DNA from: JACQSR01 sp042577505
Lineage (GTDB): Archaea > Nanobdellota > Nanobdellia > Woesearchaeales > JACQSR01
Assembly: GCA_042577505.1 (NCBI GenBank)
Contig: JBHPEA010000001.1
Span: 33,443-97,442, forward strand
Length of the DNA: 64,000 nucleotides
Reading direction: 5' to 3'
Below are positions 43,254 to 50,850 of this stretch, in pieces. Made by a program: the position numbers and the translations under genes. The first letter of the stretch is position 1; every line of letters begins with the position of its first letter. The notes below the pieces were generated by a model. The model was not told where the DNA came from and searched no databases. It saw only the letters and a list, made by a program, of their open reading frames with translations.

Positions 43254-43313
43254 TGTCCAATTAATTACTGAAAAAATAGACAAAAAACGAAAAGTATATA
43301 AGTAAGTTGGACA
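43254..43313. promoter_or_regulatory. Inverted repeat between ahcY and the Lrp-type gene
   Basis: TGTCCAA (43254-43260) and TTGGACA (43307-43313) are perfect 7-bp inverted arms 46 nt apart in the divergent space. The right arm sits between the TATA element (GTATATAAG at 43293-43301 region) and the ATG of the Lrp-type gene, as expected for an autorepressor that could bind both arms. The assignment to that regulator is inference. Confidence 0.45.
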
Positions 43314-43326
43314 ATAAAAAATATCA

Positions 43327-43758
43327 ATGGCCCTGGATGAGAAGGACCTGAAAATTATCAGGGAGCTCAAGAGAAATTCAAGAGAGCCGATAAGGGGGAT
43401 CGCAAAAAAAACTGGATTGAGACCAAGCACGGTCCATCAAAGACTCGTCCAATTAGTTAAGAAGGGTACTATTCAAAGTTTCACGTTAAAGTTAGACAAC
43501 AAAGCAATAGACCAGAACTTTGTTGTGTTTATGTTGGTTAAAGGGGGTACGTCAAATTACATCGATCAAAAGCTATTACACAATGATCACGTCAAAGAAG
43601 TCTTTGGCGTCACAGGTGAATATGACCTTCTTCTCAAATTACGCTTCAAAGATGTTGAAGAATTCAACAAATTCATCATTTCATTTAGAAAAGACCAGAA
43701 AGCAGTGGAAAACACACTAACAATGGTCGGAACCGCGAACATAAAAGAAGAACTATAA
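43327..43758 (+). CDS. Lrp/AsnC-family transcription regulator
   Basis: A 143-aa regulator: helix-turn-helix at residues about 5-55 (LDEKDLKIIRELKRNSREP, IAKKTGLRPSTVHQRLVQL) and a ligand-binding RAM domain (VFMLVKGGTS, HVKEVFGVTGEYDLLLKLRFKDVEEFNKFI). Members sense amino acids and bind as octamers or dimers. Its divergent neighbour is ahcY, so control of methionine/SAM recycling is possible. A strong hairpin with a T-run follows its stop. Confidence 0.92.
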   Translation: MALDEKDLKIIRELKRNSREPIRGIAKKTGLRPSTVHQRLVQLVKKGTIQSFTLKLDNKAIDQNFVVFMLVKGGTSNYIDQKLLHNDHVKEVFGVTGEYDLLLKLRFKDVEEFNKFIISFRKDQKAVENTLTMVGTANIKEEL

Positions 43759-43769
43759 TGTTTTTACGG

Positions 43770-43827
43770 CTGGGATATTGGAACACCCCCAACACTAGGC
43801 AATTCTCCCAATATCCCAGTTCTTTTT
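43770..43827 (+). terminator. Hairpin with T-run between convergent genes
   Basis: CTGGGATATTGG (43770-43781) pairs perfectly with CCAATATCCCAG (43808-43819) across a 26-nt loop, followed by TTCTTTTTTT. It is between the Lrp-type gene and the convergent DUF2283 gene. The 12-bp stem and T-run resemble an intrinsic terminator; the long loop with CACCCCCAACAC leaves a small RNA as an alternative. Confidence 0.55.
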
Positions 43828-43846
43828 TTAATAGGAATAAATTAAT

Positions 43847-44062
43847 CTAAGCAGATTGAGCTTCAAGAAGAACATCTTTCTTTAATATCTTGCTTGCACT
43901 AAGAATTTCCACTCCAATAACTTTATCATTCTCATCATAATCTAAAATTATGTTATCATTTAGCTGAACAGTTTTCTTTGCTCCACCTTCTTTAATGGGG
44001 TACTCAAAATAGATATAAGCGGCATCTACTTCTTTATCATATTCGAATTTCATTTTAATCAT
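43847..44062 (-). CDS. DUF2283 protein, likely antitoxin partner
   Basis: A 71-aa protein with the DUF2283 pattern: MKFEYDKEVDAAYIYFEYP, VQLNDNIILDYDENDKVIGVEILSASK. Such proteins are small beta-sheet domains very often encoded beside DUF4258 genes and are considered antitoxin-like. Its ATG overlaps the stop of the DUF4258 gene by 4 nt. Confidence 0.8.
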   Translation of the reverse strand: MIKMKFEYDKEVDAAYIYFEYPIKEGGAKKTVQLNDNIILDYDENDKVIGVEILSASKILKKDVLLEAQSA

Positions 44063-44268
44063 ATTACTGTAACTACTTTTATATAAGTTTCCATTTCAAT
44101 AAAAACCACTTTTATCGACTGGTTTTCAATAGTTATTTCGGCAATTTTCCGGCACCCATAAGATCTTCTAATCTGACTTGAAAACTTCAGCGCATGTAAA
44201 ACATGAATATGGGAAATCCCTCTTTGTTTCATTCTCTTGTAAGCATGACTCGAATATCTAATTCTCAT
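44059..44268 (-). CDS. DUF4258 protein, likely RelE-like toxin partner
   Basis: A 69-aa basic protein with the DUF4258 pattern: SSHAYKRMKQRGISHIHVLHAL followed by strands KIAEITIENQSIKVVFIEMETYIKVVTVI. The HAxxRMxxRGI helix is characteristic. The fold is RelE-like, and a toxin role with the downstream DUF2283 partner is inferred from the common gene pair. It is first in the two-gene unit. Confidence 0.78.
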   Translation of the reverse strand: MRIRYSSHAYKRMKQRGISHIHVLHALKFSSQIRRSYGCRKIAEITIENQSIKVVFIEMETYIKVVTVI

Positions 44269-44348
44269 TCAAAAGGTATTGTTTTCAATATTTCGAGACT
44301 ATGTGGAAGAACGCGATTGAATAAATGAAAAGATTTATATAAACACAC

Positions 44349-44364
44349 ATAATACACATATTAT
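44349..44364 (+). promoter_or_regulatory. Candidate operator of the VapB-like gene
   Basis: ATAATA and TATTAT arms around CACA, lying between the TATA-like ATTTATATAAA (about 44332-44342) and the ATG at 44372, in a stretch of ACACATA-type repeats. The position fits an antitoxin autorepressor, though the arms are short and AT-only. Confidence 0.35.
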
Positions 44365-44371
44365 ACATAAA

Positions 44372-44620
44372 ATGACAACTATGACTTTAGCAGTACCGGA
44401 TGAACTCAAACACAAAATGGAGGATTTTCCGGAAATAAATTGGTCTGAAGTAGCCCGGCAAGCATTCTACCAACAAATCAAAGACATGGAATTTTTAAAA
44501 AAGTTTAAATCTAAAAGCAGATTAACTGAAGAGGATGCATTAAAACTAGGTTCAGAATTAAATATTTCTCTTTCCAAGCGATATCTTTCCAATGGTAGAA
44601 AAAAACCAAAAGGTTTATAA
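44372..44620 (+). CDS. vapB: VapB-type antitoxin without adjacent VapC
   Basis: An 82-aa protein: strand LAVPDELKHKMEDF and helices INWSEVARQAFYQQIKDME then the toxin-wrapping tail KFKSKSRLTEEDALKLGSELN, the usual pattern of archaeal VapB antitoxins (ribbon-helix-helix N-terminus). VapB normally precedes a PIN-domain VapC by a few nucleotides, but the next gene here is a MazE-like protein and no PIN ORF is seen, so this antitoxin is orphaned; it may act in trans or be a remnant. Confidence 0.78.
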   Translation: MTTMTLAVPDELKHKMEDFPEINWSEVARQAFYQQIKDMEFLKKFKSKSRLTEEDALKLGSELNISLSKRYLSNGRKKPKGL

Positions 44621-44636
44621 GTAAGAAAATTCTTAC
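44621..44636 (+). promoter_or_regulatory. Palindromic operator of the mazEF pair
   Basis: GTAAGAA-AA-TTCTTAC, perfect 7-bp arms with a 2-nt centre, immediately after TATA-like TTTATAAG (44613-44620) and 18 nt before the mazE ATG. Its site just downstream of the TATA element fits autorepression by the MazE-like AbrB domain. Confidence 0.6.
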
Positions 44637-44653
44637 TTTTATTGGTGAATAAT

Positions 44654-44917
44654 ATGCCATTAATAAAAACGATTAAAGTATCGGATAAAGGTCAAATTGC
44701 AATACCCACTGAGATTAGGGAAGCTATGGGAATCGATAAAGGAGACGAGTTAATTATTTTAGAGTCAAAAGGGAGATTATTATTAGAAAGAACAAAGGAA
44801 TTTACATCTAAAATTGAAGATGATTTTAAGGATATTAAAAAATTAAGCCAGAAATCATTAGATAAAGTCTGGAATAACAAAGAAGACGAAATATGGAGTG
44901 GCTATTTAAAAAAATGA
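44654..44917 (+). CDS. mazE: MazE/AbrB-family antitoxin
   Basis: An 87-aa protein with an N-terminal SpoVT/AbrB domain (KTIKVSDKGQIAIPTEIREAMGIDKGDELIILE) that binds DNA, and a C-terminal charged tail to neutralise the toxin. I start at ATG 44654, preceded by GGTGA; a TTG at 44642 is open. The stop overlaps the toxin ATG (ATGA), so the pair is translationally coupled. Confidence 0.88.
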   Translation: MPLIKTIKVSDKGQIAIPTEIREAMGIDKGDELIILESKGRLLLERTKEFTSKIEDDFKDIKKLSQKSLDKVWNNKEDEIWSGYLKK

Positions 44918-45249
44918 AATTATTTCAAAGAGATATCATTTTGTTGCCCTACCCTTTTACTGATCTGAGCGGGAAAAAAGTCAGACCAGCTTTAGTAATT
45001 TCAAACGATGATTATAATAATGAGACTAATGATTGTATTATGGTTCCCATTACTTCTGTTATTAAAGATGACCCTTTTTCAATAAGTCTTACACAAAAAG
45101 ATTTGGAAGAAGGGAAATTATTTAAGCCAAGTAGAATTAAATTTGATAAAGTTTTTTCTTTAGAAAAGGATCTCGTAATTATGAAGATCGGAAAACTAGA
45201 TTCAAATGTTTTTAAGGATATTAAGAAGGGCGTAATTTCTCTCTTTTAA
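44914..45249 (+). CDS. mazF: MazF/PemK-family toxin
   Basis: An mRNA-cleaving toxin-type protein of 111 aa: LFQRDIILLPYPFTDLSGKKVRPALVIS is the family's typical beginning, followed by IMVPITSVIKDD and KPSRIKFDKVFSLEKDLV. I use ATG 44914 (MKLFQRD) rather than the earlier in-frame ATG at 44893, because this gives the family start and a 4-nt coupling with mazE. It ends 3' overlapping the convergent YggS-type gene by 4 nt. Confidence 0.88.
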   Translation: MKLFQRDIILLPYPFTDLSGKKVRPALVISNDDYNNETNDCIMVPITSVIKDDPFSISLTQKDLEEGKLFKPSRIKFDKVFSLEKDLVIMKIGKLDSNVFKDIKKGVISLF

Positions 45250-45839
45250 TTCTCAAACAAAGATTTACCCAACCTAACCATATTCGAACCTTCTTCAATG
45301 GCAACTTCATAAGAATCGCTCATTCCCATAGATAAAATTTCCATTTCAACATTCGGAATCTTCATCGCTTTTATCGAATCAAATAATTGTTTAGTTTTCC
45401 TAAATGCCATTCTTGGATTTTCTACAGGCCCCATAGTCATCAAACCTTTTACAATTACATTAGGTAAAGTAGAAATCTTACGAACTAAATCTAAAACTTT
45501 AGTAGGATTAACTCCAGACTTTTCACTCTCCTCACCACTATTCACCTCAATTAATACAGGATATTTTGTAGTAGCTCTCTTACTTATTTCTGAAGCAAGT
45601 TCAAAAGAATCAACAGTCTGAATCATGTCAAATAATTGAATGGCATCCTTGATTTTATTCTTCTGCAAGTGACCAATCATATGAAATTCAAAGGAACCTT
45701 TCAACAAAGCCTTCTTCTCTTTTGCTTCTTTAACATAATTCTCACCAATTATTGAAATTCCATCATCAATAACTTTTTGAATCTCAGAAACAGATCTAGT
45801 CTTCGAAGCTGCAAGTATTTTCACATATTTTGGTATCAT
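45246..45839 (-). CDS. yggS: PLP homeostasis protein (YggS/PLPBP family)
   Basis: A pyridoxal-phosphate-binding single TIM-barrel protein that buffers PLP and affects amino-acid metabolism; it has no known enzymatic activity. The PLP lysine is in ILAASKTRS; also visible are GENYVKEAKEK, FHMIGHLQKNK, VLIEVNSGEESEKSG and LSMGMSDSYEVAIEEGSNMVRLG. At 197 aa it is slightly shorter than bacterial forms (about 230). Coupled by a 4-nt overlap to the upstream gene. Confidence 0.93.
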   Translation of the reverse strand: MIPKYVKILAASKTRSVSEIQKVIDDGISIIGENYVKEAKEKKALLKGSFEFHMIGHLQKNKIKDAIQLFDMIQTVDSFELASEISKRATTKYPVLIEVNSGEESEKSGVNPTKVLDLVRKISTLPNVIVKGLMTMGPVENPRMAFRKTKQLFDSIKAMKIPNVEMEILSMGMSDSYEVAIEEGSNMVRLGKSLFEN

Positions 45840-46354
45840 TTAGTCGGTAGAATCCAGACTTTAATCTTGCCTGAACCATATTCTTCTCCGTCAGATAAAA
45901 TCCTAACATCATACTGTCCATCAGTCCCATAATCAACTCCAGTAACATTAAACATAGGACTAATTAAGGTTTGAGTTTTATTTTCTCTTATTACTAAAGG
46001 ATTAGAATCTAATATCTCAACTTGATCATAAGGAAATTCATTTCTTTTTGACTCATAACTTAAATCTGGACTTAATTCTATTGTAAAATTCTTTTCAGCA
46101 CCTCGGTTATAGATAAAAACTCTAAAAAATGCAGTATCAGACAAATGCACAGGACCAGAAGGAATATAATAATCAATCCCGCCCTCAATCATCATATCAC
46201 TTATTGTTTTCTCATACATTCCTTTTTCTTGAGAAATCTTAATACTCATCCACTTCATTTTTTCATCTCTTTCATTCAAGCTATTTACAGAAAAAACTAA
46301 AGCTACAACTAAAATAACTATTACGGGTACATAAATCAAATCTCGATAAAACAT
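45836..46354 (-). CDS. Hypothetical membrane-anchored protein
   Basis: A 172-aa protein with one N-terminal helix (LIYVPVIVILVVALVFSV) and a beta-rich outer domain of CARDB-like character (VHLSDTAFFRVFIYNRGAEKNFTIELSP). It resembles the surface beta modules in this window but is too short to classify. Coupled to the YggS-type gene by a 4-nt overlap. Confidence 0.6.
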   Translation of the reverse strand: MFYRDLIYVPVIVILVVALVFSVNSLNERDEKMKWMSIKISQEKGMYEKTISDMMIEGGIDYYIPSGPVHLSDTAFFRVFIYNRGAEKNFTIELSPDLSYESKRNEFPYDQVEILDSNPLVIRENKTQTLISPMFNVTGVDYGTDGQYDVRILSDGEEYGSGKIKVWILPTK

Positions 46355-46387
46355 AACCTAAGAGAACTTAAAAATGTATATAAAGAT

Positions 46388-47287
46388 TTAGAATTCTTGC
46401 ATCTCTCTAAACTCATGGAATCTTTTTTCAATTTCTTCTGTAGTCAAATCCTTTAATCTATTAACACCAAATTGTTCAGCAGTAAAAGAAGCTACAGAAC
46501 TGCCATATACAATACCTTTCCTGATATTCTTTTCATGTGGATTATCAGTTAAAGCAACATATCCAACTAGAGCACCACCAAAACTATCTCCACATCCCGT
46601 TGGATCTTTAACCATCTCTAAAGGATATCCTGGTGCAGAGAAATGTTTATCATGAGTAAAAAGTAAAGCCCCATGTTCACCTTTCTTAATAATTACAGAT
46701 TGAGGTCCTAAACGTAAACATTCTTTCGCAGCTTTTATCAAAGAAGCAGTCTCAAACAACATCCTCGCTTCACCATCGTTCAAAACCACCATATTTACAT
46801 TCTTAATAGCTTCCATCACATCTTGTTTTTGATGTTCTATCCAGAAATTCATAGTATCCATTGCGATAAAATGTGGCCTCTTCAATTGCTTAATAACATT
46901 CAATTGAATTTTAGGATCAATATTAGCTAGAAATACATATTCAGACTCATTATATGATTCAGGTAATTTTCCAGTAAATGTAATTAAATTATTCAGTTCT
47001 GTCCTTAACGTCTTCGCTTCATTCATATCAAACTCATAATAACCCTCCCATCTGAAAGTTTTCCCATTCTTCTCCAATCCCTCAACATCTATCCCTTTCA
47101 GTGACAAAAGATCTAGATGTTCTTTTGGAAAATCCTCTCCTATAGGTGCGACAATCTTAGTTTTAGTGAAAATACTAGAAGCAAGTGCGGCATAAGTAGC
47201 AGATCCACCTAGTACCTTATCCACCCTACCGAATGGAGTCTCAATTGTATCAATTGCTGCAGCTCCAACGACTAACACCTCTTTCAT
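46388..47287 (-). CDS. PfkB-family carbohydrate/nucleoside kinase
   Basis: A ribokinase-fold kinase of 299 aa. Signature 1 region LGGSATYAALASSIF, a lid-like WEGYYEFDM, NDGEARMLF and the C-terminal signature DPTGCGDSFGGALVGY with the catalytic Asp and anion-hole glycines. The substrate cannot be read from the sequence; the family includes fructose-, ribose-, adenosine-kinases and similar. ATG 47287 is chosen (MKEVLVVG, family start) with TTTATAAA about 28 nt upstream; an in-frame start 19 codons earlier (47344) would overlap the neighbouring gene. Confidence 0.9.
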   Translation of the reverse strand: MKEVLVVGAAAIDTIETPFGRVDKVLGGSATYAALASSIFTKTKIVAPIGEDFPKEHLDLLSLKGIDVEGLEKNGKTFRWEGYYEFDMNEAKTLRTELNNLITFTGKLPESYNESEYVFLANIDPKIQLNVIKQLKRPHFIAMDTMNFWIEHQKQDVMEAIKNVNMVVLNDGEARMLFETASLIKAAKECLRLGPQSVIIKKGEHGALLFTHDKHFSAPGYPLEMVKDPTGCGDSFGGALVGYVALTDNPHEKNIRKGIVYGSSVASFTAEQFGVNRLKDLTTEEIEKRFHEFREMQEF

Positions 47288-47321
47288 AAACCAAGTGAAA
47301 CTATTGAATGATTTATAAAGA

Positions 47322-48236
47322 TTATTGGGATCCAGTAGAAACACCAGTATATAGCCCCTGGAATTCCCTTATAAATCTAATAGCAATATCCCCATTCCGT
47401 ATAATCAATATATTCTCATCATTATGGGTATTCCCATTTTTAGTTGGATTATAAGAACCAGTTATAACGGTTGAATTATCAATGATAAAGACCTTATGAT
47501 GCATTGTTTTAGGATTTGTATCATTCCTTGAATTAACAACGGAAATAGCTTTCTGTCTTTTCTCCAACAAAACTTCAACGCTAACATTTGCAGAAGCAAG
47601 AAAATCAGATATTGGATAAGAAGTAAAACTAAATGCCATTATTTTAATTGAATTCTTGGCTTTCTTCAACTCATGAATAACCCGCACCTCACAACTATCT
47701 TCAGGACAAAAGTAGCTTTCTAAAACAAAATCATTAATCTTTACAATTGAACTTGTACTCCTTCCTTCACCAAAAGTTCCATCCCACATCTCCTGAAATT
47801 CACTTTCATAATTCTTAGCCAACTTGCGAGACTTAACTACAACAACATTGTTATTATTCTTGTAAATTCCATTATTAGTAGGATTCATAGAGCCAGTAAT
47901 GGTGATATAACCATCAATCACACAGAATTTGTTATGCATTGTTTTAAATTTAGGAGCTTTCTTAGCACCATCAATATAATTTTGATTAACAATTACTCTA
48001 ACATCACTTTTCTTTGACTTTACAGCAAGCAAATCAATAATCTCTTCTGACTTTAAATCATAAAAAGCACAGTGTATGGAAGTTGCATTCATGAAATTCT
48101 CAATAAAAGGTTTCAAACAATCATCTTTAGGACAAAAATAAACCTGTATAGGATCTGGAATCTTTTCAATAGTCTCATAACTATCCAAAAAAGAAAGTAA
48201 AGCTACTAAAAAAACTAAAAAGATAAATTTTTTCAT
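47322..48236 (-). CDS. Secreted phospholipase-D-superfamily protein, possible nuclease
   Basis: A 304-aa exported protein: signal peptide MKKFIFLVFLVALLSFLD, then two tandem PLD half-sites, TMHNKFCVIDGYITITGS and TMHHKVFIIDNSTVITGS, each with the HxK(x)4D core followed by GSxNPTxNG. Each half is preceded by a matching VYFCPKDDCLKPFIENFMN / SYFCPEDSCEVRVIHELKK segment. This double-motif layout is that of Nuc-like endonucleases and related PLD hydrolases acting on phosphodiesters. Outside the cell it could degrade DNA for nutrient use; this is inference. The cysteines in each repeat may form disulfides. Confidence 0.88.
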   Translation of the reverse strand: MKKFIFLVFLVALLSFLDSYETIEKIPDPIQVYFCPKDDCLKPFIENFMNATSIHCAFYDLKSEEIIDLLAVKSKKSDVRVIVNQNYIDGAKKAPKFKTMHNKFCVIDGYITITGSMNPTNNGIYKNNNNVVVVKSRKLAKNYESEFQEMWDGTFGEGRSTSSIVKINDFVLESYFCPEDSCEVRVIHELKKAKNSIKIMAFSFTSYPISDFLASANVSVEVLLEKRQKAISVVNSRNDTNPKTMHHKVFIIDNSTVITGSYNPTKNGNTHNDENILIIRNGDIAIRFIREFQGLYTGVSTGSQ

Positions 48237-48289
48237 AAAAAGAGATCAGAATACAAATTAATAATCTTAACTGACAATTTTCCGTAAAA

Positions 48290-49069
48290 TCATCGGTATT
48301 TCTTATTCGCTTCTTTTAATAAGAAATAATCTGGAACATATTTGGATTTTAAAATTTTCTTTTTAGATTGATAATCCGGTTGATATCTCAACTTCCTTTT
48401 ACCATCTGTAGCAGCATTATATATACATCTCGCAACACTTAGTGCAGAAGCACAATGTGTAATTTCCTTCAATCTTCTAATTTTATCATCAATTTTTTTA
48501 TCGTAAAAAGGAACAATAATATCACTTTTCTTACCCTTGTTGTGCAAAGAAGATTTTGTAAATCCTGGCTCAATTATCTTTACTTTTACATTTGTTCTAC
48601 TTAACTCATGCCATAAAGCTTCAGAAATTGCCTCAACTGCATGTTTTGTTGCACAATAATAACCTGATAAAGCAGAAACAGACTTTCCAACTGTACTTGA
48701 AATATTAATTACAACGCCTTTGTTTCTTTCTCTCATCTGAGGCACTACAGCTTTAGTTACCTCAACCAATCCAAATACATTAGTGTCAAATATTTCCTCA
48801 ATCTGATACTTCGAAGAAGATTCTATAGCACCAACAACACTCATTCCAGCATTGTTAACCAAAACATCAATCTGACCTGCCTTTTTAATAGCTTTTTCTA
48901 TGCTTTCTTTATCAGTTACATCTAATTGTAGGACTCTAACATTTAATGGCCATTCGTGTGGATGTAAAGAACGCATTGTTGCTATGACATGCCACCCTTT
49001 CTTACTAAACAAATCAACACAAGCCTTTCCAATACCAGAACTACACCCAGTTATTAATACACTTCTCAT
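48290..49069 (-). CDS. Short-chain dehydrogenase/reductase
   Basis: A classical SDR of 259 aa. NAD(P)-binding VLITGCSSGIGKACVDLF, NNAGMSVVGA, the catalytic NISSTVGKSVSALSGYYCATKH (Ser, Tyr, Lys), and a C-terminal basic tail. The cofactor preference and substrate are not determined. Residues after Gly-rich strand 2 (MRSLHPHEWP) suggest NADP. It overlaps the DUF1858 gene stop by 4 nt. Confidence 0.9.
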   Translation of the reverse strand: MRSVLITGCSSGIGKACVDLFSKKGWHVIATMRSLHPHEWPLNVRVLQLDVTDKESIEKAIKKAGQIDVLVNNAGMSVVGAIESSSKYQIEEIFDTNVFGLVEVTKAVVPQMRERNKGVVINISSTVGKSVSALSGYYCATKHAVEAISEALWHELSRTNVKVKIIEPGFTKSSLHNKGKKSDIIVPFYDKKIDDKIRRLKEITHCASALSVARCIYNAATDGKRKLRYQPDYQSKKKILKSKYVPDYFLLKEANKKYR

Positions 49070-49524
49070 TTTGTTACTACAAACTTCTCTTTATAATCAA
49101 TTTTTTTGATATTGTCAATTATCTTCTCAGGTATGAAAAAACGAATCCCTTGAACATTATACTCTTTTTCTCCTTCAGCAGCTTTTTCTTTCAAATCAAA
49201 ATCCATTTTGTCAGAAATCCCAATACCCCAATTTGGATGTTGTGTCTTCTCCTTCAATTCCTTTATTCTTGAAACAGCAGCATCAGTTACAGTGAAGGGA
49301 TCTTCAATAGCTTTATTCATTTTCTTAATAAGCTCATCAATCTGTTCATCTTTCATTCCATGGACTTTCATGCCTTGTTCTAAAGACTCCCACATTGCTG
49401 CTTGACATCCAACGCAATGCATACCAGCATTAGTTAATATTTCCGCTAAATCGTAAGCTTTGTCAGAATTACCCTCGAAAATTTGTTGGATAGTCATATC
49501 TTTTGTTATTTTCATGTTATCCAC
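49066..49524 (-). CDS. DUF1858 fused to cysteine-less HesB/IscA-like domain
   Basis: A 152-aa protein in two parts. Residues 1-70 (ITKDMTIQQIFEG, AEILTNAGMHCVGCQAAM) are a DUF1858 domain with CxxC, the redox-disulfide-type domain often linked to hybrid-cluster proteins. Residues 75-152 (FTVTDAAVSRIKELKEK, YNVQGIRFFIPEKIIDNIKKIDY) resemble an A-type Fe-S carrier (IscA/HesB) but without the three Cys ligands. The role is probably redox or Fe-S related. An alternative ATG lies three codons downstream (MKITKD). It is followed by the SDR gene by a 4-nt overlap. Confidence 0.72.
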   Translation of the reverse strand: MDNMKITKDMTIQQIFEGNSDKAYDLAEILTNAGMHCVGCQAAMWESLEQGMKVHGMKDEQIDELIKKMNKAIEDPFTVTDAAVSRIKELKEKTQHPNWGIGISDKMDFDLKEKAAEGEKEYNVQGIRFFIPEKIIDNIKKIDYKEKFVVTK

Positions 49525-49560
49525 TAACCCGATTCAGTTTTTAATACTTTCCTTAAATTT

Positions 49561-50007
49561 TTAAAACACCTCTAAAGAAATCATTGACTGAGTTTGTTTA
49601 ATTCCATCCATATTACTTATCTTAGTTAGAATCTGTTTATTGAATTCATCAACATCTTTTGCCCTTACTAAAGCGATAATATCTGAAATACCAGTAACAA
49701 TATCCACTCTTTCTACATTAGGAATCTTCTTTATCTCTTTTGCTAAGGAAACCTTAGTTCTCTTCTTCTGCTTAAGATAGGCTAAATCAACTGAAATTAA
49801 AACATAAGAGGTAAAACTTTTACCAATTTTCTTATTATCTAACTCAACTGTAAATTTTTTAATAATTCCTTCGTTTTTTAATCTTCTAATTCTGTTGTTA
49901 ATTGTTGTAGAAGGTATCAACGTTGATTTAGCTATCTGTCTAGTTGTATAATCACTGTGTTCTTGTAAAATATTTAGGATTTCCCAGTCTTTATCATCTA
50001 ATGTCAT
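49561..50007 (-). CDS. Lrp/AsnC-family transcription regulator
   Basis: A 148-aa regulator from ATG 50007: HTH DDKDWEILNILQEHSDYTTRQIAKSTLIPSTT-type region (LDDKDWEILNILQEHS, STLIPSTTINNRIRRL) and RAM domain (SYVLISVDLAYL, NVERVDIVTGISDIIALVRAKDVDEF). The frame extends seven codons upstream to 50028, but TMTLDDKDW is the expected start. Likely a feast/famine-type regulator; its targets are unknown. Confidence 0.9.
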   Translation of the reverse strand: MTLDDKDWEILNILQEHSDYTTRQIAKSTLIPSTTINNRIRRLKNEGIIKKFTVELDNKKIGKSFTSYVLISVDLAYLKQKKRTKVSLAKEIKKIPNVERVDIVTGISDIIALVRAKDVDEFNKQILTKISNMDGIKQTQSMISLEVF

Positions 50008-50125
50008 AATGGTACATATGTCCCACATACTATAAATATCTTTCTAAATTTGGCCATATTAACCATATTTACTGGGATAGGTTTTAAAATCATGAACGCG
50101 CATTATATATTGGGGTGCTTGAAAT

Positions 50126-50206
50126 ATGGGTTATGATTTGGAGATGGATGACGAATTGGTTCTGGATGAATTATTAAATAAAGAGAAAAAGAAAGAAGAG
50201 GAATAA
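50126..50206 (+). CDS. Possible 26-aa acidic/basic microprotein
   Basis: An ATG at 50126 opens 26 codons (begins MGYDLEMDDELVLDELL) rich in Asp/Glu then Lys/Glu, ending at a TAA. A GGGGTG block precedes it by about 8 nt. A TATA-like TATATATT lies at about 50104, close enough that the transcript may begin at or after the ATG. The end of the ORF forms half of an 11-bp hairpin. It could be a tiny gene or the front of a small RNA. Confidence 0.3.
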   Translation: MGYDLEMDDELVLDELLNKEKKKEEE

Positions 50207-50230
50207 TTTGCCTCGCCCGCTCTTCTTTCT
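50190..50230 (+). repeat. 11-bp perfect hairpin
   Basis: AGAAAGAAGAG (50190-50200) pairs with CTCTTCTTTCT (50220-50230) across a 19-nt loop containing CCTCGCCCG. It overlaps the end of the possible microprotein at 50126 and could terminate its transcript, although no T-run follows (next bases ATAGTG). Confidence 0.5.
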
Positions 50231-50284
50231 ATAGTGATTTCTATAACAACAACTGGAAGATAAATGAAAAGGTCGGAAGAAAAA

Positions 50285-50623
50285 CTAATCTAGTGCTAAA
50301 CTTACCTTGAGGGCTAGGTTTACTTTTTCCATTATTAAATTATCAAGAGAGCTAATTTTCTTAATTATTCTAGATTTATCAATGGTCCTGACCTGGTTCA
50401 TCAACATCGTAGATTCTTTATCTAATCCAGATTCTGAGACTGATAGATGAACATTAATTGGATATTCCTTCAAGAATAACTTTGATGTAATGGGCGCAAT
50501 AATCGTTGTACTTCCAAATTTATTGCCTACATCATTTTGAATTATTACAGCAGGTCTTGTTTTACCTTGTTCAGAACCTTTCACAGGATCAAGATTAACT
50601 AACACTATATCTCCTCTTTTCAT
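50285..50623 (-). CDS. mazF: MazF/PemK-family toxin
   Basis: A 112-aa toxin-type protein: MKRGDIVLVNLDPVKGSEQGKTRPAVII is the classic MazF beginning; STTIIAPITSK and LMNQVRTIDKSRIIKKIS follow. MazF proteins cut mRNA at short sequences. The upstream antitoxin ends 1 nt before. This is a second, distinct MazF in the window, only about 40% alike by eye to the one at 44.9 kb. Confidence 0.9.
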   Translation of the reverse strand: MKRGDIVLVNLDPVKGSEQGKTRPAVIIQNDVGNKFGSTTIIAPITSKLFLKEYPINVHLSVSESGLDKESTMLMNQVRTIDKSRIIKKISSLDNLIMEKVNLALKVSLALD

Positions 50624-50624
50624 A

Positions 50625-50846
50625 TTAATCCCAGTCTATATCAGAAGATGACCAATCCTTTGTTGTTTTCAAAGACTCTTTTGACATTTCTTTATAACTC
50701 TCAATTAAAACATCTTTATTCCTTCTCTTGTTTTTTTCAACCTCATTAATTAAAGAAACGATAACTTGCTCGTAAGTCTCATTTTTTCTTTTAATTTTAT
50801 CCAACATATTCTTCACATTCTTATTTAACTGAATTGTGGTTATCAT
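50625..50846 (-). CDS. Ribbon-helix-helix-type antitoxin
   Basis: A 73-aa protein with the N-terminal strand TTIQLNKNVKNMLDKIKRKNETYEQVIVSLI (ribbon then two helices) and a charged C-terminal tail (SLKTTKDWSSSDIDWD) to neutralise the toxin. It sits 1 nt upstream of mazF and directly downstream of a perfect palindrome, which it likely binds to repress its own operon. Confidence 0.82.
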   Translation of the reverse strand: MITTIQLNKNVKNMLDKIKRKNETYEQVIVSLINEVEKNKRRNKDVLIESYKEMSKESLKTTKDWSSSDIDWD

Positions 50847-50850
50847 ACAA

